Of a stretch of 64,000 bases of DNA, positions 1 through 14,400 are shown piece by piece. The position numbers and the translations under genes were made by a program. Source of the stretch: Lingula anatina (taxonomy: Eukaryota; Brachiopoda; Lingulata; Lingulida; Lingulidae); contig NW_019774714.1 in NCBI RefSeq assembly GCF_001039355.2, positions 267,093 to 331,092 of the forward strand, written 5' to 3'. The first letter of the stretch is position 1. Every line of letters begins with the position of its first letter. A model generated the notes under the pieces. The model searched no databases. It saw only the letters and a program-made list of their open reading frames with translations, and had not been told where the DNA came from.

Positions 1-46
<46 letters not shown>
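1..46. repeat. (TA)n microsatellite at window edge
   Basis: A pure TA dinucleotide tract runs from the first base to about position 46, and its left end is outside the window. It leads directly into the first copy of a 2.57-kb duplicated block. The second copy of that block starts at an N where the TA tract would be expected. Confidence 0.95.
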
Positions 47-49
<3 letters not shown>

Positions 50-83
50 GAGCCGTACTTTAAAAAAATGTCAAAATATGCAC

Positions 84-152
<69 letters not shown>

Positions 153-2632
153 TACATGTGATCTATTACATAAGTCCAACCATCACTGATTATGCTCTGT
201 CAAGGCTTACTCCTGGGTTGGCAAGTAAATAGTTGACCTTATTCAATTCTGCCTTACATATCTCTCCAATCTAATGACTAAACTGGGGTATTCCTGGAAA
301 AGGAAGGACATCGTGACATCATTAAGGATGACCTCTTCTGTCCGTCGATTTTTTAAAAAACCATTTATTACATAATGATTATTTGCTATAGTATGTCATT
401 TATTACAGTGAATCAGTTTTATATATAATTCTGGGAAGTAGGGACAATGTAGGGCAAATGACCTCATCAACGTGGGTGTACCTTTATCACAAAATTATGC
501 AGAGCTTAGAGGTATTTATTTTAGCCCCTTATAGCCTCAGCATGACAGAGATAAACCTTGTTTGCTCTTAAAAATCTATTTCCTAGTATTTGCATGAAAA
601 CCCATCATTGTTACTTTTATCATTAATTAATTATTTATTTACCATTTCGCTTATTCTTTTGTGTCCATTTATTTAATACACCCATTTATTCATTCGTTAT
701 ATGGGTATTGTTTAAGCCAGAAAAGATAACGAAATAATGATACATGGACACATTTAAAGTACCCCAATGTTTTCAGTGGACCTATTATTTAAAGCATGGC
801 ATGCCGTAGGTGTAATTTGGAGATTCTTATTATAGTTAATGGTCTTTGAACAAAATGTGCTGATAGTTAAACAAAAAATGTTATTGTCCACACAGTGATT
901 GTTTGCAATTATGTTTTTTTTTCTTCATGCTGTCAGTCCTTTTCATTTTCGTGTGTGTTGTTCATTTTTTATCAATGATATCTTCACTTTTAACTTTTAA
1001 CTATTGTACGTAAATGCAATAAGAAAAACCACAGAGAGTAGTGAGAAAAATAATACTTGTGCAGTAGTAAATAAAGGATACAGAGCATGAAGAAATTTAT
1101 ACAACATATACAAAATGATATGCAGTGCATCCATCTATGTCTTGGCATTATTGGAGAAAGTTGTAGTACAATGGAGTGAGGAGATGGGGGTCTTCCCAAG
1201 CCAACCAGCCATTCATTAAGCTAGTGTTTCACTTGTTTGCTTGCAGTTTGGCAAGTCTAGCAGAAGGTTCAATCGGGATTGTAAAAGTCGCCATCCATCA
1301 TTCGCTCACAGTAACTACCATTTCATTGATCTGTGACTCCAGAGAGTACCTCACGGCCCTCGCGAGTCCACAATCGATGCACATGTAGTTAACGTAGTAT
1401 GAGTTTTTCTCCAGACCCAGATCACTATCTCAAACTCACAGTTCAGTCGTATTTGCCTGACCAATCCTATTTGTAAAAATTATATTTTGCGTTTTCTTTT
1501 AGTATCATTTTTTTCTTCTCCTCATTTTTAGTATATATTCCTTGTAAATAAGCAAGCCTTTGACTTTCATGCTGTGATTAACACTAATTACTTAACCCTC
1601 CTCTCCTTCTCCTCTCTCCCCTAAAAAATATAATAAATAGATATAAAAAAGTAAAATAACTCACTCAAATTATGCCTTAAGAATGCTGATCACATTTACA
1701 TAAGTGCAACAGAGTTGTTGTCATTGAAAATAATCTTTGTTTGTTTGTTTAGAAATATACTACTTCTTAATTACCAGACAGTTTAAATCTTCATTGCTTG
1801 TATGATATTGAACAAAACTGTACTGTATGGACCATATGTATTATCCATACAGTTAACTGGCCAAATTCTATAATTACAAATTAGCCACGTTAATTTACAA
1901 TCTGTTACCATGGTGATGTGTAAGTACATCTTTTATCATTTGATTGGTCAGAATAAGATCCCATCAGTGGTTGAACTAAAATGTAATGCCAATAGTGGAA
2001 TAGTATGTATAATATCATAACGGAAGTCTGTCCAGCAGCATCTGAATGAGATAAGCTTTCAGCCCGATTTCTGTATCTTGAGGTAAATGGTGCTTTGTTT
2101 CACTTTAATTTTTGGGGTGGTCATTGAATATACAGGTGTTCATTGTTTTTAGTAATGATTTTTTAAAAATATTAATTTTGAATGATAAGTAAAAAACAGA
2201 CTTTTAAATTAATGCCTCTGTGTGATATGAAGAAAAGAATCAATGATTGCGTTGTTGTTGTATGATGATATTTCTGTGATGGCTTCAGGTGTTGTAATGT
2301 TACTGCATGATGAGAACTCTATCTCTATCAAGTATGTAATGTCACTGTATATCCCAGTAAGTGTTACTCCATTACCAGTTGTACAGTCACTGTATGGTGA
2401 GAACTGAGGAACAGCATCAAGCATTGTATTGTTACTGGCGCTGTGTTGTCAATGGCTGTGTTCATGTTCTTGCTTTTCTCATTCATCCGTTTCCAATATA
2501 TTACTTGCATACAGTCTTTACGCTCAATCACTCTATCTTGTTAGTGACCAGTGGCCCATCATAGCAGGTGCCCCTGACCAAACTGGACATTGCTTGTACA
2601 CTGGCTAAAGTACCTTAACACTGACCCCTATA
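44..2632. repeat. 2.57-kb direct repeat, copy 1 (probable allelic duplicate)
   Basis: This non-coding block is repeated head-to-tail at 2634-5201 with the same order of landmarks: a CT/CA microsatellite, a GTTT tetramer run near 1736, and the same short chance ORFs on both strands. The copies differ by scattered substitutions, small indels and microsatellite length, the CA tract being longer here (about 107-150). No ORF longer than about 80 codons is present, and none resembles a protein I know. I see no gene in it. Confidence 0.9.
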
Positions 2633-2633
2633 N
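2633..2633. other. single-N junction between duplicated blocks
   Basis: One ambiguous base separates the end of copy 1 from the start of copy 2. It falls where the TA tract that precedes copy 1 would be expected, which suggests an assembly join inside a hard-to-sequence microsatellite. Confidence 0.85.
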
Positions 2634-2673
2634 ATAAATGAGCCGTACTTTTAAAAAATGTCAAAATATGCAC

Positions 2674-2719
<46 letters not shown>

Positions 2720-5201
2720 GTCTACATGTGATCTATTACATAAGTCCAACCATCACTGATTATGCTCTGTCAAGGCTTACTCCTGGGTTGGCAAGTAAAT
2801 AGTTGACCTTATTCAATTCTGCCTTACATATCTCTCCAATCTAATGACTAAACTGGGGTATTCCTGGAAAAGGAAGGACATCGTGACATCATTAAGGATG
2901 ACCTCTTCTGTCCGTCGATTCTTTTTAAAACCATTTATTACATAATGATTATTTGCTATAGTATGTCATTTATTACAGTGAATCAGTTTTATATATAATT
3001 CTGGGAAGTAGGGACAATGTAGGGCAAATGACCTCATCAACGTGGGTGTACCTTTATCACAAAATTATGCAGAGCTTAGAGGTATTTATTTTAGCCCCTT
3101 TTAGCCTCAGCATGACAGAGATAAACCTTGTTTGCTCTTAAAAATCTATTTCCTAGTATTTGCATGAAAACCCATCATTGTTACTTTTATCATTAATTAA
3201 TTATTTATTTACCATTTCGTTTATTCTTTTGTGTCCATTTATTTAATACACCCATTTATTCATTCGTTATATGGGTATTGTTTAAGCCAGAAAAGATAAC
3301 GAAATAATGATACATGGACACATTTAAAGTACCCCAATGTTTTCAGTGGACCTATTATTTAAAGCATGGCATGCCGTAGGTGTAATTTGGAGATTCTTAT
3401 TATAGTTAATGGTCTTTGTACAAAATGTGCTGATAGTTAAACAAAAAATGTTATTGTCCACACAGTGATTGTTTGCAATTATGTTTTTTTTTTTTCTTCA
3501 TGCTGTCAGTCCTTTTCATTTTCGTGTGTGTTGTTCATTTTTTATCAATGATATCTTCACTTTTAACTTTTAACTATTGTACGTAAATGCAATAAGAAAA
3601 ACCACAGAGAGTGGTGAGAAAAATAATACTTGTGCAGTAGTAAATAAAGGATACAGAGCATGAAGAAATTTATACAACATATACAAAATGATATGCAGTG
3701 CATCCATCTATGTCTTGGCATTATTGGAGAAAGTTGTAGTACAATGGAGTGAGGAGATGGGGGTCTTCCCAAGCCAACCAGCCATTCATTAAGCTAGTGT
3801 TTCACTTGTTTGCTTGCTGTTTGGCAAGTCTAGCAGAAGGTTCAATCGGGATTGTAAAAGTCGCCATCCATCATTCGCTCACAGTAACTACCATTTCATT
3901 GATCTGTGACTCCAGAGAGTACCTCACGGCCCTCGCGAGTCCACAATCGATGCACATGTAGTTAACGTAGTATGAGTTTTTCTCCAGACCCAGATCACTA
4001 TCTCCAACTCACAGTTCAGTCGTATTTGCCTGACCAATCCTATTTGTAAAAATTATATTTTTCGTTTTCTTTTAGTATCATTTTTTTCTTCTCCTCATTT
4101 TTAGTATATATTCCTTGTAAATAAGCAAGCCTTTGACTTTCATGCTGTGATTAACACTAATTACTTAACCCTCCTCTCCTTCTCCTCTCTCCCCTAAAAA
4201 ATATAATAAATAGATATAAAAAAGTAAAATAACTCACTCAAATTATGCCTTAAGAATGCTGATCACATTTACATAAGTGCGACAGAGTTGTTGTCATTGA
4301 AAATAATCTTTGTTTGTTTGTTTAGAAATATACTACTTCTTAATTACCAGACAGTTTAAATCTTCATTGCTTGTATGATATTGAACAAAACTGTACTGTA
4401 TGGACCATATGTATTATCCATACAGTTAACTGGCCAAATTCTATAATTACAAATTAGCCACGTTAATTTACAATCTGTTACCATGGTGATGTGTAAGTAC
4501 ATCTTTTATCATTTGATTGGTCAGAATAAGATCTCATCAGTGGTTGAACTAAAATGTAATGCCAATAGTGGAATAGTATGTATAATATCATAACGGAAGT
4601 CTGTCCAGCAGCATCTGAATGAGATAAGCTTTCAGCCCGATTTCTGTATCTTGAGGTAAATGGTGCTTTGTTTCTCTTTAATTTTTGGGGTGGTCATTGA
4701 ATATACAGGTGTTCATTGTTTTTAGTAATGATTTTTTAAAAATATTAATTTTGAATGATAAGTAAAAAACAGACTGTAATGCCTAGATGTGTAATATGAA
4801 GAAAAGAATCAATGATTGCGTTGTTGTTGTATGATGATATTTCTGTGATGGCTTCGGGTGTTGTAATGTTACTGCATGGTGAGAACTCTATCTCTATCAA
4901 GTATGTAATGTCACTGTATATCACAGTAAGTGTTACTCCATTACCAGTTGTACAGTCACTGTATGGTGAGAACTGAGGAACAGCATCAAGCATTGTATTG
5001 TTACTGGCGCTGTGTTGTCACTGGCTGTGTTCATGTTCTTGCTTTTCTCATTCATCCGTGTCCAATATATTACTTGCATACAGTCTTTACGCTCAATCAC
5101 TGTATCTTGTTAGTGACCAGTGGCCCATTCATAGCAAGTGCCCTCTGACCAAACTGGACATTGCTTGGACACTGGTTGAAGTACCTTAACACTGACCCCT
5201 A
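2634..5201. repeat. 2.57-kb direct repeat, copy 2 (probable allelic duplicate)
   Basis: Near-identical second copy of 44-2632. After it the sequence continues into unique DNA at about 5202, whereas copy 1 ends at the N. Differences are single substitutions plus indels. Examples are a shorter CA tract (about 2696-2719), a longer T run at about 3484, and a small replacement near 4772-4790 relative to copy 1. No gene is visible. Confidence 0.9.
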
Positions 5202-8200
5202 AACTGTATCTGTCCTGATTCACTGATATAGAGTGACCATTAGAGTGATAGCACTGACCAATGGGTTTGTAACAAGTCTGGTCAGCTCTGTCCAGACAGA
5301 CTGACCTAAATAGTTTGGCCTCAAAATGGACATGGCCAGAGTCAGATGACCTCTGGAATAAGACTAATGGCAGATATGTAGGGGGGGGGGGATTTTTTTA
5401 TTTTATTTTATTTTATTATTATTATTTTTTTTTTTTTTTTGTGGGAGAATAGAAAAACTTAGGCATTTGCATATTTGAGGGGGGAAAGGGAGGAAAGATG
5501 GGATGAAATATGTTATCTAGTTTTATTGGGGAGGAAAAAGAAGGATACAGGCAGACAGACAGATGGACAGACATTCAGAGGGAAGGAGATGGGGGATCTA
5601 GGAAGTTTGTAGCTGTAGAATGAAAAATGGCATATATATTAATGTAGATGAGGTATATTTGAAGGTGGATTTGGTGAAGGAGAGATAAAATTGCTTGCAT
5701 TGCTAATATTATTATTATTTTATTATTATTATTATTATTATTAGAAATGGGGGCAAGATACAGAACATAGGAATGAATGAATTTATAGGTGAAGCAGTAA
5801 AAGACAAGTAATAGAGAGAGAAATAAGGGTTGAGTTAAGTCAATCCACCTTGAGAAGGTATCTGAAGAATATGATTTATGGTGGTAATAATTACAAGAGA
5901 GACCAGATGATGATGTTAACTTCATGCTATGTGACAGCTAAGTCAGGTGTGGTTAGAATTACCAAAGTGCAAAAAAAAAAGAAGAAAAAAAAATAGTAAG
6001 TAAAAGCATCACCCCATCCATCTCTGTTATCCTGGATTGAAGGGAAGTAATAACTGTTCTAATTATCGCATAACAGCACATAAAATGCTCCATTTATTCA
6101 ACAAGCCGAGATTTGCTGGCATTAATTAGTCACGGAAAGTTCATGCTAGTATTATGACAGACTTGGCATTTTACTAACGACACAGATGAAGCTTAAGAAA
6201 AATACTCATTACAAGAGGTCGAAGCCTGTTAACTGAACTTGTCGGCAGAGACCTGTCACTGCGATAGTCATATCATTTGATGGTAGAAGAAAGAAGAGAA
6301 TCTTTGTTTGTTAGATGAAAAAAAGGAAAAAAAATATCATGAGAAGCAAAATAATTGCTGTTGCATGTTGCAGTGTCGTCCGCTTGCAGGGTGATCCTGA
6401 CATGACAGGTAAAATATCGTTCTCTTATTTTCTTCTGCAGCTTATGGATGACAGCAGACAATAGCTAAAAATATTTTAAGAAGAATATTTTCAGATGAAA
6501 ATTGTTTCTATAGGATTGATTTCAAGATTCCAAGAAAAAACTAATATCTGTTTTAAGAAGTGTTACTTAAGGCTGGATTTGAGAAAGACTTTCAGTGATT
6601 CCATGATTTTCCTCACCCTCTCCCCTCCCATCTTTTGGGGTCCACCTCCAAAACCAGTAACCCAGACCATTGCTGATGAAGAGAAGAGATCACATGTCAG
6701 TTAATCAGTTTGGAAGAAAAATAGTCTAGTCATTAGGGGGCAGAGTTTGAAGCGTCCAGGACATCTCTTCTCATTTAGATAGAAAATATTTGTGTATTGG
6801 CTGCGGTGATGTGAGCAAGCTGGGATATGCAGTGCCAAAGCATGGTGTCCTAGAGTTAAACATCACACCAGTACTACATTGTTACATAGCTTACAAACTG
6901 AAACTAATCTGAGTGCAAATATCAAAAGAAGAAAATTAAACACTTAAATTATGTTCTTTATTTATGTTCCTCTGCCTTATCCGTGTGTCCTATATTTTAT
7001 TGTGAGGAAAAAGGCAGTAGCCTTCTGGTTTCAAGGGATGGATTGCCATTTTAGGAGATTGTTTGATCGAGTCTTGGTAATGGTAAATGGTAAATGACAA
7101 ATTTAGAGAAATGTAAACTGTACATCTTTCTACACAGTCAACTTCAGCAAAGAAAACAGAGAAATGTCATGCTTTGAGTAACTGCATAAAGATTTTGACA
7201 TTGTTCCATCTTCAGACTGCTTGAAAATGTGGGAGGAAAAAAATGGAGGCTTAAAATGATCTAATGAACTGAACGGTCTTAGTAATAAGCCACTTTCTTC
7301 AGGAGAACTCGTTGAAAATTTGATGCAGATGGAGCCATTAACTTAACTATATTTACATCACTTTGGTAACAAAGTCCATATTTAAGATCAGAATGCTGTT
7401 GTTCTACTGAAGAAGTCCCACATTCCTCCACATCATAGCCACCTAATCTGATTTTTCAGCGGTTTGGAAATTTGTGATTTCTTAATTGAAGCCGAGCTGT
7501 TAGAGAAAAGTCGCTGCATCATTTGTTTCAGCGTCGGGGGGTCTGTCAATATGATAACACCTTTCCTCTTGGGTCATAAACGTTGCAAGCAATAAGTGAT
7601 TTTATCATATTTGTATATCTAAAAAAAAAGTCTGGGATATTGGATGATATTTTTCTCCGAATCATTGACTTGACGGCACTTTCTAGTAATCAGCTATCGA
7701 TCCATAAGAAATTAACGCTGAGCTGGATATTTTTGTGTTGGTAGGTTTGATAAAACATTAAAGTGGAATCTCTGAAGATTTAGGGAATGATCATGCCAAA
7801 ATGGATCAAGGTGGTGAATTATTCATTTTATCATATTGCATACTGGTCCCTGTTGCAAACAAAACTCAATTAATACAGTAATTAAGAACTGATATGTGGA
7901 GACGATGGTCTTCCGATTCCTGCGATAGCTCCATGTGCTGTGCAGTCAACCAAGACTCGTTACAGCATGCTATCCCAGAGATCAATAGGACGGCAGTCTG
8001 TATCAATGGCCAAAACTGCTTCATACATCCTAGTAAGCAAATACCCCCAAGGGAATCACTGTTTTTTTCTCTGTCGCTCTGTCCAGTTTGAACTGATAAA
8101 AACTTGTCCAGGCAAATGAGCAATACGTTGGCTGATGTCGGGAATCTCTGGAATTGTGATTTTGATGCAGAAGTCATTTAGAAATTGCTTGAGTTAATTA

Positions 8201-8398
8201 GCATTGTTCATTTCCTATGGTTGATTAGGTACATCATAATCCACATGGTAGGTGAACTCAGATGTATGCATATACGCAGGAAACAACTGGAAAGCCTATT
8301 GCTGTTGTATATATATGACGAGAAGGAGGAGTTATGAGTTCAATTTTAGTTAAGTATGTAGTTTAGTGCATAGGCATAGACACAAACATGCACATTTG

Positions 8399-8439
<41 letters not shown>

Positions 8440-11400
8440 ACTTCTTTAAGCACGTATTTCACTAGATAATCTTTTTTTTTTATTTTGTATTCCTGTCACT
8501 CTGCACCCCCCTCCCTCCACACCCACACCCCCTCCCCCTCTTCAGATCCTGTCCGAACTTTAAGCAAACTGTTATATAGTGTGTCAGCAAGGCGTGATGG
8601 CTAATCAACAGAGTTGTCTCCCATGCACACATGTGTGTGTTGAAGTATCAGTAAATCAGAAAACTATTCAGTTGAGGCCAGGTGTTACAGAGTTAGAGAG
8701 AGATGGACGTTTTTTAACTACCGTTGCTATGGCAATCCCAAAAAGAGAGCTTATCTGGTATGAGAGGAACGAGGAGCTCACTGTGGATTCTGTTACTTTT
8801 CCCGGTGCAGATCTTGTGGAGTTTTTGTCTCCTGGGTGGCAGAGAGGATCTTAATCAAGAAAATGATGAATGAGAAAGGCTATACTTAAGGAGAAAATAG
8901 GTGTAGGCTTGATTTGGGAAAAGTTCAGAGTGTTTTGTTCAGTTTGTTCATTACTTTGTGAGTCTGTAGGTGTTAGTTAATTCTGGCACAGCTCACTTGT
9001 AACAAGAGCCCTCAACTCGCTACCCAGTCAAATTAGATAAGCTGTTTTAATTTTGTGAAAACTAGCATGCTGCTAATCAAGTTTTATGGCCTGTTTGCCT
9101 TGGACCTCTGGAAGTGCTTTGCGTTATTTAGACTTTGATTTTTCAAGTGGTTCCAACTTGGTTTACAACCCCCAATTAACATTCAGTGCTGGAATTTAAA
9201 ACCATTGAATTTAATTTTTTAAGGCACTTGAAGATACCCTGTTGCACCTGAAAATTATGGTGCTAATAACCGCCTTCCTGGAAGTCCCACTGTTCCCTGA
9301 TGCGGACCAGAAGGCTGGTTATTATATGGGCTTGACAGCTCTTAATACAGCCCATGATCTGCTGATGTGGAATATTAAGAGTCACCTGCAAAGATCACTT
9401 TTTCCCCCTGCTCCTTTACAAATCAAGGCAATGACAAAACAACTGCCTTTTTATCTGCTCTGCTCTCTCTCTCTTTCTCTCTGGTACTCTGATCTGACAG
9501 ACAGTTTACATCCGTCATTAGCTAATCAAGCTGGAGATCAGAGTTGATCTGCAGCGAGGAATTGTGCTGGAGAGCCATAGCTCCTTATGTAAATTTACAC
9601 AGAGTTAGGATATTACACGCTGATTATACATGCAACCCATTACCCTGGCCCTGACCCTCGGCTCAATTAATCTCTGTTGTTTAGTTATCCCCCCCCTTCC
9701 ACCCCTGCACCTCCTCGATCTTTTCCTTTTTCACACCCCTCTCCCCGCAACTAGATAGGTGCCAGCATAAAGCTTTGTGTAATTAGACTCTCCCTAATCA
9801 GAGTGAGAGATTTTTACAAAAGCAAGGGGCCCCAACTGGAAACCCGATCACTGCTGATTAGCATAGCATTTTTCAGATTACCGGGCTCCATATAGCACAC
9901 ACACTCTGTCATTAATGAAAGCTGCCTGTTTTTGATAATTATACAAGTCTCTGGCAGTCAGGCTGAACAGTCATGCAGGCAGAGAAACTGGGCTCGGTCT
10001 TGACGGGGACTGGAGAAGACATTAACTAGTGCTGGAATTAACGTCTGATGCAGAAGGATGCAACCCATCTAGATTGGATTTTTAATTTAACTCCCCTAGC
10101 GGTGGGGGTGATTAGTCGACCAACCCAATGCTAATATTTGAAGACGGCTTAGGCAGACACAATAAGTTGCTATTTATTATCAGATGGAGAGGAGCTGAAT
10201 GGGGCTGTGTAATTAGGGCGTCTTATATAGGTATGTGGCTTACACTGCGAGGGTCACTGCAGCACAGCACTCTGACATCAACGAGGAAGAAGACACTTTA
10301 AATGAGGCGCAACCAAAGGAGGGAGAAAAAGAGACGCAGATAAAGTCAGAGAGAGGAACTGAGACTACTGATTTCCATTGATTTGACTTTAAAGCACTGT
10401 GACCTGGACATTACCCCTGATAGGTGGCACTGTGTATGTGCGGAGAGAAGAGGTGGGAACTTTGAAGGCACAAGTTCCACGACACACACACACACTCTTG
10501 TTGTTGGGCTACAGTTTTACAACAGACATTAAGTACAAAGATAGGTGAGCACTGAGCACATGTGTTAATTGATAATCACATGACCTTCCAGCCTAGCAGA
10601 GGTTATCGGCTGTGTTACATGCACTGAGAAAAGTCATGGAAGAGCTGTAAGATTAATTACTCCATTGAATGGTTTATAAGTCCTGATTCCAGCTTTATAA
10701 CCTGCCTTATTCGCTGTTATGAACAATTTGTCAATAATTTATCTATGTTGTTGCTATTGACTTGGGAAATAAAAAGTGACGTCAAAGGTGTAAATCAGAG
10801 ATAAAAAAAGATTATGGAGCATTAATGAATACTTAATTTGGCAATAGAAATAATTAAATCCCTGGTTCAACTGGCCTTAGGTGGGGAGGTGAGCCCCTTT
10901 AATTGTTTATTTAGTCTGAATGGGGAGTATTGCCTTAAAAAAGTTTAAAAGGAAGCGGGGTTTGCTTGTTCAGCCTCCAAACATTAAGGCTTATGATTTA
11001 ATTTCGGCTCCAGAGTGATTGCATTGTGGCCCTGATTTAAATGTTGGAGTAGAATTATGTCCCAGCTAATTGAAACTGCAGACAAAGGGGTCGACAAACA
11101 CGATGATGTGTGCCCTGCACGACTGCCATGAAAGGTGGTAATCGTTAGAATAATGGCCCATTATGATTTAAGATGACCCAGGGAAAGAACAAAAGGTCAG
11201 CGTTGGATGGCTTGATTTGCTGATTTACTTTAGGGCCTCTATTGGAATTCCTAATCTCTCGTACTTGCATAATTTCAACTTGGTTGCAGGCAGTCATGTG
11301 AAAATCAGTTGCGCGTCTTTTGTCCCATGGTGAGATCAAAACGATTTGAAAGGGAATTGTTTAGAGCAATGTTTCCCCCTGTTGTGAACATTACTATGGG

Positions 11401-14400
11401 TTTACATCTGACCTTCCATATGGCTTTCCCCCATCATCTCTCCCATAAATATGTGTCCCCTTTTCTTCGCCACAAGGCCGGTTGCAGAATTAACGTTGTT
11501 TATGAACTTTTTTATCATCACAGTGTGATCTTCCTTTTTTTTTGTCTTATGCTTGTTGGGCCAAGGATAGAATACTTGCGCTGCATGTTAAATTGTTCAA
11601 TCTGCATTGGGAATGATTATGTTGCTGATAAGCCAGAGATAATGGGGCTAGTCCCCTATTTGTGTCTGTGTTCTGATGAAGAAATAATGTGGAGATTGAA
11701 TGCTTTGTGAATCATTGACCTGTGTTCGGTGGAGGATTATGCACTGTTGTCATGGTAGGCCCGAGCATAAAAAACAACTTGTTGCTTTTGTTCACCTACA
11801 CCATTGTGTGAGGAAGGCATTTAAAGTAGAGGAATGCGCAGATATTAATAACAGCCCAGCGACTTGTTTTTTGTCATTTCACCCCTCATATTGTTCACCT
11901 CCGTCAAAGTGGAAGTTGCTAACAAGTCACCCGAGAGCCCACCGGGCATTATCTGTCATTTGTTTGGATTTGTGACATCATTTGGCAGCAGAAGGGGACC
12001 GTCCAATGTGTTGTTACATACTTAAGTCCCTCCAGTCATTAATTTAAAAGCGGGAGTTGACCCATTCTTGCTTGAAACCAAAGACACCCGCACTGACAAT
12101 ACGTCGGCTCTGAAGGGAACAATAAGAGGAAAAACAAAGTCGTGTTGGGGTTGGTTAACAAAAGAAAGCCTCTATATTAGTTATTAATGCGCGAGTGTTT
12201 TTTTACCTGATTCAATACACACGGTATTATAACTTGTTTAACTAAGCTGATGAATGCGGCGAAAGGCTGGAGGCTTTGGAGGGCAGCTAGGTGTGCAGAT
12301 CAAATTATCGCCCAGTGTAATTAGACTATTGGGATGTAAATTTTCGGTGGGCGAAAAACAGGGGGCGCTAGTTATGAGGTGTGGCTTGATCACGAGAGTG
12401 GAAAAAAGAAAAATTAACAGCTCTCACAGATTGTTAGCTGAGACAAATGACTTTGACAAATGCTGGTCCGCAGCTGGCCCAAGTGCTTTCCATGCGTGTT
12501 CTCTACTCAGGGTTATATACTATAAAGGAGAGGTGAGGTCAGTATTAATTGGAATGTGTCTTGAACTAAACATTTCATCCATATATTGGATAGGTATTGA
12601 CAGGATAATTGGCCAGGATATTAGAGACCTGTTATTTGCTCAGTTCAATGGTGACAAGTTGGAGGACAGGTACGACTTCAGAAGGGAATGGGTGGGGAAC
12701 TGACACGAGGAGGGGGGAGGGGGAGGACACAGGCTTGTCAGTAGGGGGAAGGAAAAAAGGGGGGAATAGGACTTTAAAGTGTGACAGGAAGGGTAGGTAG
12801 AAGAAGACACAAGTGTGACAACAGGGGGGCGGGGGGGGGCAGGGCACAGGTATGAGGGATTGAGGAGATGTGGGGGAAGAATACCACCTAGATTAAATAG
12901 GAACCCCTATTAAAGGGCACTGTCAGGTGTAACAGAGAGTCAGGTGGGGGCTTAATTGCCTTAAGAACTGATAAGACATATTAATCTAAGGTGGGGCCTT
13001 AATTACCCAAATTAGTGATAAGAGATTGAACTTAAAGGTGGGGATTTTAATTACCCAATTACTGATAAGGGATATAAGTATAAAATGATAGGATACACAT
13101 AAATGTGGGTTTCATATTAATGTTCAGTTGTGTATATGTCAAATACATTTTAATGAGCAGGAAGACTTGGTTGTGTTCGTTTATGTGTGTAAGTGTAATA
13201 TTTTTGAGTATGTGTGTGTGTGTGTGTGTGAGTTAGTGAAGTGACATTAGTGGCTAGGAAGCCCCAGGGATACTCCAGTAGTTAATGTAATCTAATTGCT
13301 GCTGCCATTTTCTCTGCGTTTTGATCAAGTATTTCTTTTGGCAATTTGGGAATACTTTTGTCTGCAGGAGAATGGATTTTTAGATCTTTTTCTATAGGCA
13401 ATTAAGCGCCATTTTCTGTCCGGCACTTCAGCCCAGATTGAGAGATTGTCCCTGGCGAAGAGGGAGATTATAAATACAACTTAAATCATTCCTGTATTAG
13501 CAACTCCAAGCTGAAATCTTATTAATTGATTTTCCCCGTGTATGTGATTGATATGTGAAAAATATTTCCTGCCCACTTCTGATTGAACCGCAGTAATATG
13601 AAGGTAATGGGCTGACTGGGATGGTCTCTGGTGTCACATAATAACCAGCATTGATCAGAGCTGAAATGTCATGCTTTAGGTTGTAGCCATTTGGGCAAAA
13701 GGGTCAGGAGGGGTGGAGGGGACTGCCGGGAGGGGGGAGGATTGAAGGGGATGGTGTTACATCATACCTTCAGGATATGGTCAATAGGGAAGTTTGTGAC
13801 ATTATCTCACTCTCGTGCTGGACAAAGGCCACATGACGTCCACTGGACTTTTCACCCATGTCGGTGAAACGCACAAGAGCACTGTTGTTAACCCCTTCCT
13901 CGAACTACGTGATATTATCACACTGTGCAAATGTCCACTTCCCTATAAAACAAAATGCTAGACAAGGCCATGTTGTATCCAGGAATGTTTCTTCTTCTTC
14001 TGGGTTTTCGTTCAACAAATTTTTGGTGACCAGCTACTGAGATGTTTGTGATCAGTAAGGTTAATTTTTTTTCTCTCTCAGTGTTTTTTTTTTTTTTTTT
14101 TTCACAATAAACATTTGAATCTTGTGAAGCAGCAACTTTCTAGAACTGATAAAATATTTTTATGAATGGCTTCTGCAGTTATGTTGAAATCTTGTCTCTG
14201 GATATCATTAAGCCAAGGTGTGACAAGACTTTTTTTCATCATGCTAGAAAAAAATTAAGCATGGTTTTGCAGTCCGACAGACAGATGCAATTTTGCAATT
14301 CATTTATTAATATAGAAAAATGGCATTGTGCTGTCATGTACAAGATGTGAATTGTCTTACATGTGATATGAAATAATGAATCTGAGACGAGAGGTTTTCA

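Noticed and set aside
990-1388. Paired short ORFs repeated at 3563-3961
   Set aside because: Their repetition only reflects the duplicated DNA block; they are short, with no protein-like features on either strand.
11309-11710. 133-codon ORF, + strand
   Set aside because: Codes for an unstructured mix of residues with no recognisable family and overlaps another chance ORF; no supporting signals.
12254-12703. 149-codon ORF, + strand, upstream flank
   Set aside because: No domain, signal or compositional feature of a real protein, no splice context, and an isolated single frame in AT-rich DNA. Kept only as a remote possibility.
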